From assembly GCF_007665395.1 (NCBI RefSeq), contig NZ_VDND01000013.1:62001-126000 (forward strand): a stretch of DNA of 64,000 bases, read 5' to 3'. How positions within the stretch are numbered: position 1 is the stretch's first letter; every line of letters begins with the position of its first letter. This stretch comes from Pseudomonas oryzihabitans. Its GTDB lineage: Bacteria; Pseudomonadota; Gammaproteobacteria; Pseudomonadales; Pseudomonadaceae. The notes under the pieces are model-generated. The model worked only from the letters and a program-made list of their open reading frames with translations, was not told the DNA's origin and did not search any database. Made by a program: the position numbers and the translations under genes. Positions 41,650 through 50,180 of this stretch are shown here, piece after piece.

Positions 41650-41685
41650 AAAAAGGCGCAGCGGTCTGGACCGCTGCGCCTTTTT
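41650..41685. terminator. strong bidirectional terminator
   Basis: AAAAAGGCGCAGCGGT (41650-41665), CTGG, ACCGCTGCGCCTTTTT (41670-41685): a perfect 16-bp stem with an A-run before and a T-run after. It serves both the 50-aa gene and the convergent DUF3618 gene. Confidence 0.93.
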
Positions 41686-41701
41686 AGTGGGCCGGTGGCC
41701 G

Positions 41702-42679
41702 TCAGCGGCTGCGTGGGGTCGCCAGGCCACTCTCGTCGCCCACCGCACCGGGTGTGCCACCCACCGCCGCCGTACGCCCGACGTTGAGTCCCGCCGTGCC
41801 CTGGGTCGCGCCCAGGGTGCTGGCGGTGCCGGGCCGCGGCGAACCGGCCATGGATTCCACGCCGGCATCGGGATCGTTACCCAGGTCGCGGGCGGGCGCG
41901 CCGGTGGCGGTCGATGGCCCCTGGGCCTTGGCGGCGCTACCCGTACGCGCCTTATCCACCACGTCGCGGCCCGCGGCGCTGACCTGCTCGTAGCCGCTGC
42001 TGGCTACTTTCTTTGCCTTGGCGGTGAGCTTGTCGCTGTGCTTGCCGAGGGTGCGATCCTCGGCCTGGGTCCGTGGCAACGCGGCGCCGAGCAGGGCACC
42101 GAGGGCGATGCCCAGGGCGCCGACCACCAGGGGCTGCTCGCGCAGCAGGGTGTCGAAACTGCCCTTGAGCTGTTGCGCCTGGTCAGCCAGGGTGTCCTTG
42201 GCTTGTGCCGCGGTATCGCTCAGCCGCTCGCCGGTCTGGGAGGCCTTGGCCGAGACGGTGTCGCCCAGGCCGGTCACCTTGTCACGCACGTCGTGGCTGC
42301 CCCGGTTCAGGGAGTCGCGGGTCTGGCCTGCGCTATTGGCGACCGAGTCCAGCGCACCGGACAGCTTGTCCTTGAGCGGGGTGCCCGTGGTGGCCGGAGC
42401 CGGGGTGCGATTCTGCCCGAGCGCCAGCCACAGCAGGCCGACCGAGGTCAGCACCGCGGGCACCGGATTGGCCTTTAGGGTATTGCCGAGGTTGTGGGCG
42501 AATTCACCACTGTGGCCCTTGGTATAGGAGAGCGCCTGGTCGAACAGCTGGCCGGGAGACAGGCGGCTTTCCAGCGCGCCCACCAGGTCTTCGATGCGCT
42601 CGCGCTTCTGGTCGATTTCGCGCTCGAGTTCTTCGGGATTCTTGCGGGATTCCACATCGATCTGATCGGTGATGCTCAT
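41702..42679 (-). CDS. DUF3618-type membrane-associated protein
   Basis: This 325-aa protein has the DUF3618 signature PEELEREIDQKRERIEDLVGALESRLSPGQL at residues ~15-45, then a short hydrophobic helix (VPAVLTSVGLLWLALG). A long A/S/D/Q-rich amphipathic stretch follows that could wrap membranes as an apolipoprotein-like coil. A second hydrophobic segment (VVGALGIALGALLGAALP) and a low-complexity Gly/Ala/Thr tail complete it. It is the last of three genes joined by 4-base ATGA overlaps. The function is unknown; such sets are often stress-induced. Confidence 0.82.
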   Translation of the reverse strand: MSITDQIDVESRKNPEELEREIDQKRERIEDLVGALESRLSPGQLFDQALSYTKGHSGEFAHNLGNTLKANPVPAVLTSVGLLWLALGQNRTPAPATTGTPLKDKLSGALDSVANSAGQTRDSLNRGSHDVRDKVTGLGDTVSAKASQTGERLSDTAAQAKDTLADQAQQLKGSFDTLLREQPLVVGALGIALGALLGAALPRTQAEDRTLGKHSDKLTAKAKKVASSGYEQVSAAGRDVVDKARTGSAAKAQGPSTATGAPARDLGNDPDAGVESMAGSPRPGTASTLGATQGTAGLNVGRTAAVGGTPGAVGDESGLATPRSR

Positions 42680-43089
42680 TGTGCGGCTCTCCGTACGGCG
42701 TCCTTGTCCTTCTGCAGGCTGTTGACGGTGCGGTCGGGCGTGAAGTGGGACGGCTCGAACTGCTTCTTGCCCGACTGCAGCATGATGAAGCCGATCACCA
42801 TGACCACGGCGCCCACCAGCAGGGCGGCGGCCCAGGGCGTCAGGTACTGGGAGAGAAAATAGACGATGCCCATCAGCAGCACGATGAAGCCGGCCAGCAG
42901 CACGATGGCACCGGCCGCCACACCGGCGACGCCGGCCTTGGTGGTGCGCAGGGACTCGCCCAGCTCGGCCTTGGCCAGGGCCAGCTCCTTGGTGAACAGC
43001 GCCGGGACTTCCTGGACCAGTTGCTTGACCAGACCGACGACGGAGGTATCGGCGTCGCCGGGACGCGGGGTGGGATTCTCGTTGATCAT
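42676..43089 (-). CDS. phage holin (holin-X)-type membrane protein
   Basis: This 137-aa protein has an N-terminal amphipathic region (LVKQLVQEVPALFTKELALAKAELGESL) and two TM helices (about residues 58-82 and 87-105). This is the pattern of the putative Actinobacterial Holin-X family, found outside phages as a general envelope protein. It overlaps both neighbours by ATGA. No lysis genes are nearby, so a lytic role is unlikely. Confidence 0.82.
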   Translation of the reverse strand: MINENPTPRPGDADTSVVGLVKQLVQEVPALFTKELALAKAELGESLRTTKAGVAGVAAGAIVLLAGFIVLLMGIVYFLSQYLTPWAAALLVGAVVMVIGFIMLQSGKKQFEPSHFTPDRTVNSLQKDKDAVRRAAQ

Positions 43090-43799
43090 GGCTGGTTTCC
43101 TCCGCTCAGGGTGGGTCGATCCAGGTGACTGGAGGCGGTGCCGGTGGTCAGGCGGTCGTCGCTGCGCGCGGGATTGATCGCCGCGCCACCGATGGGATCG
43201 CCGCTCTGGGTTGTGGTCGGCGTGTGGACGTCGGCGCCCTTGGGGATGGCGTTGGTGTGAATGACGTCGGCACCGGCCGCCGGCTCCGCCAATTCGTTTT
43301 CCGCCGCCACCGAGGGCGTGGTCAGCGAGGGCACCTGGTCCGCGCCGCTGGTGCGCGAGGTGCTATCAGACTCCGGTTGGCTCGAGGCCTTGAGGAAGCG
43401 CGACAGGCCGAAGCCGATGGCGATGCTGCCGGTGAGGAACAGCGCAGGATTGTCCCGCGCCAGGGTGCCGGCCTGGTGCAACAGCTGTTCGGCGCTCTTG
43501 CCGCGCAGGTCCTCGGCCAGGCCGGTCAGGCTCTGCGCCATGTCGCTGACATAGTGCGCCAGCCCCAGGGTGTCCTTGTCTTCCAGTTCGTCGGCGGCCG
43601 CCTGGGCGCTCTGGGCGATGGCGCCGAGCTGGTCGGCGGCGGTGTCGCGGTAGTGTTCATAGTGCGCCGCGCCTTCTTGCTTGGCGTCTTGCACGGTATC
43701 CCGCGCGACCTCCTTCAGGTCGTGCAGATGGGCTTCTGCCGTGGAACCGTCCTTGGTCTGCGAGGGGTGTCCCTGGGCGGGATCGAGGGGCGTCGTCAT
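43086..43799 (-). CDS. membrane-associated protein resembling nutrient-stress-induced proteins
   Basis: This 237-aa protein has an N-terminal helical part (EAHLHDLKEVARDTVQDAKQEGAAHYEHYRDTAADQLG) with the ElaB/YqjD or LEA-like heptad look. One hydrophobic segment is at ~116-130 (ALFLTGSIAIGFGLSRFL) and a disordered Ser/Thr-rich tail follows. It is the first gene of the overlapping trio, presumably forming a stress-responsive envelope module with the holin-X and DUF3618 proteins. The family assignment is tentative. Confidence 0.75.
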   Translation of the reverse strand: MTTPLDPAQGHPSQTKDGSTAEAHLHDLKEVARDTVQDAKQEGAAHYEHYRDTAADQLGAIAQSAQAAADELEDKDTLGLAHYVSDMAQSLTGLAEDLRGKSAEQLLHQAGTLARDNPALFLTGSIAIGFGLSRFLKASSQPESDSTSRTSGADQVPSLTTPSVAAENELAEPAAGADVIHTNAIPKGADVHTPTTTQSGDPIGGAAINPARSDDRLTTGTASSHLDRPTLSGGNQP

Positions 43800-44173
43800 A
43801 CGCTTTTACCTGTGTGCAGAACCTTGTCGTGGCCGGCAGAGAACTCTGGGCGACCGTTCGTGTGCCTTGCCTCTTAGGTGACCGAGGGGGGCGAGCGACG
43901 GTTCTGCCACGGCATCTGTTTGCCGCCGTAACTGACAAACGGTTTTACCTACAAGGATAGCTACAAGCGAAGCGCCCTAGGGTCCGCGCGGCCTCTAGGG
44001 CGGGCAATGAAACGCAATCGCAACGCTGGCGACCATTCGTCTTGCCCATGATGGCGATATGCAGATTCGATGAACGTTTTTTCGCCCAGTGCGGTCGATT
44101 TCTACAGACGTTGACGTTCGCTGCTCCCTGGCGAACCTCCCTTTCCCTTACGTCCGATGACAGGAGATCTCTC
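43800..44173. other. divergent intergenic region between the stress operon and dps
   Basis: This 374-base region should hold the minus-strand promoter of the three-gene operon and the plus-strand promoter of dps. CGCCCTAG (43973-43980) and CTAGGGCG (43995-44002) form an 8-bp inverted repeat. No convincing gene is seen; the upstream extension of the dps frame lacks a ribosome site. Promoter boxes could not be fixed. Confidence 0.5.
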
Positions 44174-44704
44174 ATGGCCGTTGCCAATGCCAAGCAAGAA
44201 CTCAAGACCGTTTCCAGCGTCAAGCAGAAGGCCCACCAGGGCGAAGACGCCACCCTGCAGAACCAGCAGGCGGTGGGCGAAGCCCTGGCCGTGCTGCTGT
44301 CCGACGTCTTCGCGCTGTACATCAAGACTAAGAACTACCACTGGCACATGAAGGGCTCGCACTTCCGCGACTATCACCTGCTGCTGGAAGAACAAGCCAC
44401 CCAGCTGTATGGCATCACCGACCTGATCGCCGAGCGCGCCCGCAAGATCGGCCAGCCTACCGTACGCTCCCTGGAGCAGATGGTGCAGCTCAAGCGCCTG
44501 GCCAGCAGCGATGCCACCGACCTGTCGGCCGACCAGATGCTGACCGAGCTGCATGACGACAACCAGTCGCTGGCCGCCTACATGCGCACCACCCACACTC
44601 TGACCGACGACGCCAACGACGTCTCCACCACCAGCCTGCTGGAAGAGTGGATCGACCAGGCCGAAGAGCGTGCCTGGTTCCTGGGTCAGACCGTCGGCAA
44701 ATAA
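44174..44704 (+). CDS. dps: Dps-family ferritin-like protein
   Basis: This 176-aa protein of the ferritin-like Dps/Fpn group has ferroxidase-site residues in YIKTKNYHWHMKGSHFRDYHLLLEEQATQLY (His and Glu of the inter-subunit site, about residues 51-81) and HDDNQSLAAYMR. The Lys/Gln-rich N-terminal tail of about 35 residues could bind DNA. It stores iron with H2O2 and protects DNA in stress. AGGAG is 8 bases before the ATG. It lies opposite the envelope-stress operon and overlaps the end of xylR by 19 bases. Confidence 0.9.
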   Translation: MAVANAKQELKTVSSVKQKAHQGEDATLQNQQAVGEALAVLLSDVFALYIKTKNYHWHMKGSHFRDYHLLLEEQATQLYGITDLIAERARKIGQPTVRSLEQMVQLKRLASSDATDLSADQMLTELHDDNQSLAAYMRTTHTLTDDANDVSTTSLLEEWIDQAEERAWFLGQTVGK

Positions 44705-45939
44705 GCCGCGGTCGTTGCCTGAAAGCCCGTCTCCGGACGGGCTTTTTCATGGACGCTCGCCAGCGGCCTGGGATTTAGCTGGTATTGCCGCGGCGTACAG
44801 CCGAATTCCCGGCGGAACACGGCGTGCAGGTACTGCGCCGAGGTGAAGCCGCAACGCCGGGCGACGTCCGCCAGGCTGGGCGCACCTTCCTGCAGGGCCT
44901 TGGCCGCCGCGGCCAGTTTGAAGCCGAGGATCTCGTCGTGCAGGCTGCGGCCCAGCTCGCGGCGAAAGGACAGTTCCAGCGCCGAGCGGGAGATCCCCAC
45001 GTAGCTGGCCACCTGGGCGGTCTTGATGCCCTGGCAGGCGTACTGGCGGATGAAGTGCAGGGCGCGCATCACCTGGGGGTGACGGACCGCCTGGTGGCGG
45101 CTGGAGGCCTGGACGTTGATGCCCTCCGGCGGGATCAGCACCCGCGGCGCGCCCAGTTCCACCCCATGCAGCCGCTGATGCAGCAGCCGCGCCGCCTCGC
45201 GGCCGATGGCTTCGGTCCCCTGGATCACCGAGGTCAGGGGCACCCGGGTCAGGGTCCGTGCCAGGGGGTCGTTGTCGATGCCCACCAGCGCCACCTGCTC
45301 CGGCACCGGGATGCCGGCGGTGAGGCAGGCCTGCAGGAGTTGTCGGGCCCGGGCGTCGGTGACGGCGAGGATACCCACCGGCTTGGGCAGTGCCTGCAAC
45401 CAGGCGATCAGCTGGTCCACGGCGGTGTCCCATAGTGGCGCGCTGGTCTCCAGGCCGCGATAAATCTCCACCGGCAGGCCGTCGCGGCGCAGCAGGGCGG
45501 CGAAGGCGGCCTCGCGTTCGCTGGCCCAGCGATTGGTGTCGGCGGCCGGCAGGCTGAAGCAGGCGAAGCGGGTCAGCCCCGACTCGATCAGGTGGTCGTA
45601 GGCCAGCCGCACCAGGGCGGCATTGTCGGTGGCGACATAGGGGATGCCGGGCGGATAGTCGGTCGGGGTCGCATAGGAACCGCCGACGGCCACCACTGGC
45701 AGGGCGCTGTGGGCCAGGGCGGCGCTCACCGCCGGGTCGTCGAAGTCGGCGATGATGCCGTCACCCTGCCAGCGCTCGATGCCCTTCAGCCGGCAGAGGA
45801 AGTCCTCTTCGAGGAACAGGTCCCAGCGCGCCCGGGTACCGCTCAGGTAGTTGCCGATGCCCGCGAGGATGCCGCGGTCATAGATCTTGCTGCCGTTGAA
45901 CAGCAGGGCGACGCGATGGACGGGCGGCTGGCTGGGCAT
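44686..45939 (-). CDS. xylR: xylose operon regulator XylR
   Basis: This 417-aa protein has an N-terminal LacI-type periplasmic-binding-like xylose sensor (HRVALLFNGSKIYDRGILAGIGNY) and a C-terminal AraC-type double HTH (QYACQGIKTAQVASYVGISRSALELSFRRELG and SLADVARRCGFTSAQYLHAVFRREFG). It matches E. coli XylR along its length, with a C-tail of about 20 extra residues read through the dps terminator. It is divergent from xylA and is expected to activate xylA and xylFGH with xylose. The ribosome site is not strong. Confidence 0.95.
   Translation of the reverse strand: MPSQPPVHRVALLFNGSKIYDRGILAGIGNYLSGTRARWDLFLEEDFLCRLKGIERWQGDGIIADFDDPAVSAALAHSALPVVAVGGSYATPTDYPPGIPYVATDNAALVRLAYDHLIESGLTRFACFSLPAADTNRWASEREAAFAALLRRDGLPVEIYRGLETSAPLWDTAVDQLIAWLQALPKPVGILAVTDARARQLLQACLTAGIPVPEQVALVGIDNDPLARTLTRVPLTSVIQGTEAIGREAARLLHQRLHGVELGAPRVLIPPEGINVQASSRHQAVRHPQVMRALHFIRQYACQGIKTAQVASYVGISRSALELSFRRELGRSLHDEILGFKLAAAAKALQEGAPSLADVARRCGFTSAQYLHAVFRREFGCTPRQYQLNPRPLASVHEKARPETGFQATTAAYLPTV
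44722..44747 (+). terminator. terminator of dps
   Basis: AAAGCCCGTC (44722-44731), TCCG, GACGGGCTTT (44736-44745), then TT. It lies inside the 3' coding part of the opposing xylR gene. Confidence 0.85.
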
Positions 45940-46124
45940 GGCGGGCTTCCGGCGGGACGCGCGGGGCGGGCGTCCAGACTACGACCCCGGCGCCGGCCTC
46001 TCAAGCGGCAAAATCGCACTCGGCCCTGGTGATTTTCACAATAGGCAGCCCGGGTGGCGGCGTTACCATCAGGGCAAGCCGGCACGCCGTGCCGGGTGCG
46101 AACGATAAGAACAAGGACAACGCG
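45940..46124. promoter_or_regulatory. xylR-xylA divergent control region
   Basis: This 185-base spacer contains the AT-richer TGATTTTCACAATAGG around 46029-46044, the most likely place for the xylA promoter and XylR sites. I could not define half-sites with certainty. Confidence 0.4.
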
Positions 46125-47441
46125 ATGGCTCACTTCCCGAATGTCGACAAGGTCCGCTACGCCGGTCCCGACAGCGATTCCCCGCTCGCCTTCCGCCACT
46201 ACGAGGCCGACCGCCTGGTACTGGGCAAGCCCATGCGCGAACATCTGCGCATGGCCGTCTGCTACTGGCACACCTTCGTCTGGCCAGGCAGCGATGTCTT
46301 CGGCCAGGGCACCTTCCAGCGGCCCTGGCAGGCCGCCGGCTCGCCGATGGAGCAGGCCCGGGCCAAGGCCGCGGCGGCCTTTGAATTCTTCAGCAAGCTG
46401 GGCGTCGACTACTATTGCTTCCATGACACCGACGTCGCCCCCGAGGGTGCCAGCTTCGCCGAGTACCGCGAGAACTTCGCCCGCCTGGTCGACGAGCTGG
46501 AACGCCACCAGAGCGAGACGGGCGTCAAGCTGCTATGGGGCACCGCCAACTGCTTCAGCCACCCGCGCTATGCCGCCGGCGCCGCCAGCAACCCCGATCC
46601 CGAGGTCTTCGCCTGCGCCGCCACCCAGGTCTGCACGGCGATGAACGCCACCCACCGCCTGGGCGGCGAGAACTACGTGCTCTGGGGTGGTCGTGAAGGC
46701 TACGAGACCCTGCTCAATACCGATCTTGCGCGCGAGCGCGAGCAACTCGGTCGCTTCATGCGGATGGTGGTGGAGCACAAGCACCGCCTCGGCTTCCAGG
46801 GCGACCTGCTGATCGAGCCCAAGCCCCAGGAGCCGACCAAGCACCAGTACGACTACGACGTGGCCACCGTCTTCGGCTTCCTGCAGCAGTTCGGGCTGGA
46901 AAAGGAGATCAAGGTCAACATCGAGGCCAACCATGCCACCTTGGCCGGCCACAGCTTCCAGCACGAGATCGCCAGCGCCGTGGCCCTGGGCGTGTTCGGC
47001 AGCATCGACGCCAACCGCGGCGATCCGCAGAACGGCTGGGACACCGACCAGTTCCCCAACAGCGTGGAAGAACTGACCCTGGCGATCTACGAGATCCTCA
47101 AGGGCGGCGGCTTCACCCGCGGCGGCTTCAACTTCGACGCCAAGGTGCGCCGCCAGAGTCTGGACGAGGTGGACCTGTTCCACGGCCACGTGGCGGCCAT
47201 GGACACCCTGGCGCTGTCGCTGGAACGCGCCGCGGCGCTGTTGCAGGACGATCCCCTGGGCCAGTTCAAGGCCGAGCGCTATGCCGGCTGGGACCAGTCT
47301 CTCGGTCAGCGCATCCTGGGTGGCCAGTTGAGCCTCGAACAACTCGCCGAGCACACCTTCAGCCAGGGCCTGGCGCCCCAGCCGGTGAGTGGTCGCCAGG
47401 AGTTGCTCGAAGGCATCGTCAATCGCTATCTGTACCGCTGA
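46125..47441 (+). CDS. xylA: xylose isomerase XylA
   Basis: This 438-aa class II xylose isomerase converts D-xylose to D-xylulose in the cytoplasm. Catalytic His and Asp are in YYCFHDTDVAPEG (about residue 101). Metal ligands are in LIEPKPQEPTKHQYDYD (about residues 229-245), the NIEANHATLAGH block (about 266) and GSIDANRGDPQNGWDTDQFP (about 294). Length is like E. coli XylA (440). ATG at 46125 has AAGGA 9 bases upstream. First gene of xylA-F-G-H. Confidence 0.97.
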   Translation: MAHFPNVDKVRYAGPDSDSPLAFRHYEADRLVLGKPMREHLRMAVCYWHTFVWPGSDVFGQGTFQRPWQAAGSPMEQARAKAAAAFEFFSKLGVDYYCFHDTDVAPEGASFAEYRENFARLVDELERHQSETGVKLLWGTANCFSHPRYAAGAASNPDPEVFACAATQVCTAMNATHRLGGENYVLWGGREGYETLLNTDLAREREQLGRFMRMVVEHKHRLGFQGDLLIEPKPQEPTKHQYDYDVATVFGFLQQFGLEKEIKVNIEANHATLAGHSFQHEIASAVALGVFGSIDANRGDPQNGWDTDQFPNSVEELTLAIYEILKGGGFTRGGFNFDAKVRRQSLDEVDLFHGHVAAMDTLALSLERAAALLQDDPLGQFKAERYAGWDQSLGQRILGGQLSLEQLAEHTFSQGLAPQPVSGRQELLEGIVNRYLYR

Positions 47442-47449
47442 GGCCATTG

Positions 47450-47484
47450 AGCGGGCCAGCACAAAAAAGCCGCTCTGGCCCGCT
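47450..47484 (+). promoter_or_regulatory. stem-loop between xylA and xylF
   Basis: AGCGGGCCAG (47450-47459) and CTGGCCCGCT (47475-47484) form a 10-bp stem with an A-rich 15-base loop. It sits 9 bases after xylA and 75 before xylF. It may be a partial terminator or mRNA-processing signal that sets the ratio of isomerase to transporter. Confidence 0.55.
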
Positions 47485-47558
47485 TGTACAACCCTGCTGA
47501 ATCGTTACACTCAGAGCCGTTCCATCGCTCCACAACAACAATAACGAAGGACGCCACC

Positions 47559-48560
47559 ATGACATTCAAGACCACCCTGCTCGCGGGGCTGCTCGCCCTC
47601 TGCACCACCGGTTTCGCCCAGGCCGACGCCCAGCATCCCAAGATCGGTTTCTCCATCGACGACCTGCGCCTGGAGCGCTGGGCCCGTGACCGCGACTACT
47701 TCGTCGCCGCCGCCGAGCAACTCGGCGCCAAGGTCTATGTGCAATCCGCCGACGCCAACGAGCAGCGCCAGCTGTCGCAGATCGAGAACCTGATCTCCCG
47801 TGGGGTGGATGCCATCGTCATCGTGCCCTTCAACGCCACGGTGCTGAACAACGTGGTGGCCGAGGCCAAGAAGGCCGGGGTCAAGGTGATCTCCTACGAC
47901 CGCCTGATCCTCAATGCCGACATCGACGCCTACATCTCCTTCGATAACGAGAAGGTCGGCGAAATGCAGGCCGGCGGCGTGCTCAAGGCCAAGCCCACCG
48001 GTAACTTCTTCCTGCTCGGCGGCGCCCCCACCGACAACAATGCCAAGATCCTCCGCCAGGGCCAGATGAAGGTCCTGCAGCCGGCCATCGACAAGGGCGA
48101 CGTCAAGATCGTCGGCCAGCAGTGGGTCAAGGAGTGGAACCCGACCGAGGCCCTAGCCATCGTCGAGAACGCCCTGACCGCCAACGACAACAAGATCGAT
48201 GGCATCGTCGCTTCCAACGACGCCACCGCCGGCGGCGCCATCCAGGCCCTGGCGGCGCAGAAGCTGGCCGGCAAGGTCGCCGTGTCCGGCCAGGACGCCG
48301 ACCTCGCCGCCATCAAGCGGGTGATCGCCGGCACCCAGACCATGACCGTCTACAAGCCGCTCAAGCTGATCGCCTCCGAGGCGGCCAAGTTGTCGGTGCA
48401 GCTGGTGCGCGGCGAGAAGCCGGGCTTCAACTCCGCCTATGACAACGGCACCAAGAAGGTCGATACCCTGCTGCTGACGCCGACCGAGCTGACCAAGGCC
48501 AACGTCGAGCTGCTGGTCAAAGACGGCTTCTACACCCAGGCCCAGATCGACGGCAAATAA
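47559..48560 (+). CDS. xylF: D-xylose ABC transporter substrate-binding protein XylF
   Basis: This 333-aa periplasmic binding protein has a signal peptide (residues 1-22, GFAQA). The mature start HPKIGFSIDDLRLERWARDRD and GVDAIVIVPFN match XylF of E. coli. The GIVASNDATAGGAIQAL and VSGQDADLAAIKRVIAGTQTMTVYK segments are typical of the sugar-binding family. GAAGGA is 8 bases before the ATG. It delivers xylose to XylGH. Confidence 0.97.
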   Translation: MTFKTTLLAGLLALCTTGFAQADAQHPKIGFSIDDLRLERWARDRDYFVAAAEQLGAKVYVQSADANEQRQLSQIENLISRGVDAIVIVPFNATVLNNVVAEAKKAGVKVISYDRLILNADIDAYISFDNEKVGEMQAGGVLKAKPTGNFFLLGGAPTDNNAKILRQGQMKVLQPAIDKGDVKIVGQQWVKEWNPTEALAIVENALTANDNKIDGIVASNDATAGGAIQALAAQKLAGKVAVSGQDADLAAIKRVIAGTQTMTVYKPLKLIASEAAKLSVQLVRGEKPGFNSAYDNGTKKVDTLLLTPTELTKANVELLVKDGFYTQAQIDGK

Positions 48561-48623
48561 CCACTGGCCACCGGCTGACCGCCTGACGCCTGGCGTCGGG
48601 CGGCTTCTGGGCGAGGAGCGGCC

Positions 48624-50180
48624 ATGGCCGACTATCTGCTGGAAATGCACGGCATCGCCAAGAGCTTTGGCGGGGTGCGGGCGCTGGATGGCATCGATCT
48701 GCAGGTGCGTCCGGGCGAATGCGTCGGACTGTGCGGCGAGAACGGCGCCGGCAAGTCCACCCTGATGAAGGTGCTCTCGGCGGTCTATCCCCACGGTACC
48801 TGGGAAGGCGAGATCCGCTGGGACGGGCGCCCCCTGGAGGCCCAGTCCATCGCCGAGTCCGAGGCGGCCGGCATCGTCATCATCCACCAGGAACTGACCC
48901 TGGTCCCCGATCTGTCGGTGGCCGAGAACATCTTCATGGGCCACGAGCCGCGTCGCTTCGGTGGCCGGCTGGACTACCCCACCATGCTGCAGCGCTCGGC
49001 GGAGCTGATGCGCCGGCTCAAGGTGCCCGACATGAACGTGGCCCTGCCGGTATCCCAATACGGCGGCGGCCTGCAGCAACTGGTGGAGATCGCCAAGGCG
49101 CTGAACAAGAACGCCCGGCTGTTGATCCTCGACGAACCGACCTCGGCGCTGACCACCTCCGAGATCGCCGTGCTGCTGGACATCATCCGCGACCTCAAGG
49201 CGCAAGGCGTCGCCTGCGTCTACATCTCGCACAAGCTCGACGAGGTGGCGGCCATCTGTGACACCATCACGGTGATCCGCGACGGCAAGCACATCGCCAC
49301 CACGCCCATGGCCGAGATGGACATCGACCGCATCATCACCCAGATGGTCGGCCGCGCCATGACCAACCTCTATCCGCAGATCCCCCATGAGATCGGCGAG
49401 GTGATCTTCGAGGCGCGCCACTTCACCTGCCTGGATGTCGACAATCCCCAGCGCAAGCGCGTCGACGATGTCTCCTTCGCCGTGCGCCGCGGCGAGATCC
49501 TCGGCATCGCCGGGCTGGTGGGCGCCGGACGCACCGAACTGGTCTCGGCCATCTTCGGCGCCTACGACGGCCGCTACGAGGGCGAGGTCTGGCTCAACGG
49601 CCAGCGCATCGACACCCGTACCCCGCTGAAGTCCATCCGTGCCGGGCTGTGCCTGGTACCGGAGGATCGCAAGCGGCAGGGCATCGTGCCCGACCTGGGG
49701 GTGGGGTCGAACATCACCCTCACGGTGCTGGACCGATTCGCCCACCTGAGTCGCATCGACAGCGAGGCGGAACTGTCCTGCATCGACACCGAGATCGCCC
49801 GGCTGCAGCTCAAGACCAGCAGCCCCTTCCTGCCCATCACCGGTCTCTCCGGGGGTAACCAGCAGAAGGCGGTGCTCTCCAAGATGCTGCTGGCGCGGCC
49901 CAAGGTGCTGATCCTCGACGAGCCCACCCGCGGCGTCGACGTCGGCGCCAAGTTCGAGATCTACCGGCTGATCGGCCTGCTGGCCGCCGAGGGCGTGGCC
50001 ATCGTCATGGTCTCCTCGGAGCTGGCCGAGGTGCTCGGCGTCTCCGACCGGGTACTGGTGCTCGGCGAAGGCCGGCTGCGCGGCGATTTCCCCAACGAGA
50101 ACCTGACCCAGGAGCGGGTGCTGGCCGCCGCCCTGGGCACCACCGAACGCGCGGTCGCCGAAGCCCGGGAGCAATTCTGA
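48624..50180 (+). CDS. xylG: D-xylose ABC transporter ATP-binding protein XylG
   Basis: This 518-aa protein has two ABC domains, as usual for sugar CUT2 importers. The first has Walker A GENGAGKST (about residues 38-46) and Walker B LLILDEPTSAL. The second has a degenerate Walker A GLVGAGRTE (about 295), signature SGGNQQKAVLSKML and VLILDEPTRGVD. It energises xylose uptake with XylF and XylH. Its stop overlaps the xylH start by one base (TGATG). Confidence 0.97.
   Translation: MADYLLEMHGIAKSFGGVRALDGIDLQVRPGECVGLCGENGAGKSTLMKVLSAVYPHGTWEGEIRWDGRPLEAQSIAESEAAGIVIIHQELTLVPDLSVAENIFMGHEPRRFGGRLDYPTMLQRSAELMRRLKVPDMNVALPVSQYGGGLQQLVEIAKALNKNARLLILDEPTSALTTSEIAVLLDIIRDLKAQGVACVYISHKLDEVAAICDTITVIRDGKHIATTPMAEMDIDRIITQMVGRAMTNLYPQIPHEIGEVIFEARHFTCLDVDNPQRKRVDDVSFAVRRGEILGIAGLVGAGRTELVSAIFGAYDGRYEGEVWLNGQRIDTRTPLKSIRAGLCLVPEDRKRQGIVPDLGVGSNITLTVLDRFAHLSRIDSEAELSCIDTEIARLQLKTSSPFLPITGLSGGNQQKAVLSKMLLARPKVLILDEPTRGVDVGAKFEIYRLIGLLAAEGVAIVMVSSELAEVLGVSDRVLVLGEGRLRGDFPNENLTQERVLAAALGTTERAVAEAREQF

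Noticed and set aside
42676..43089. Phage or prophage remnant suggested by the holin-type gene
   Set aside because: No other phage genes occur nearby, and the protein belongs to the holin-X-like group found in ordinary stress operons.
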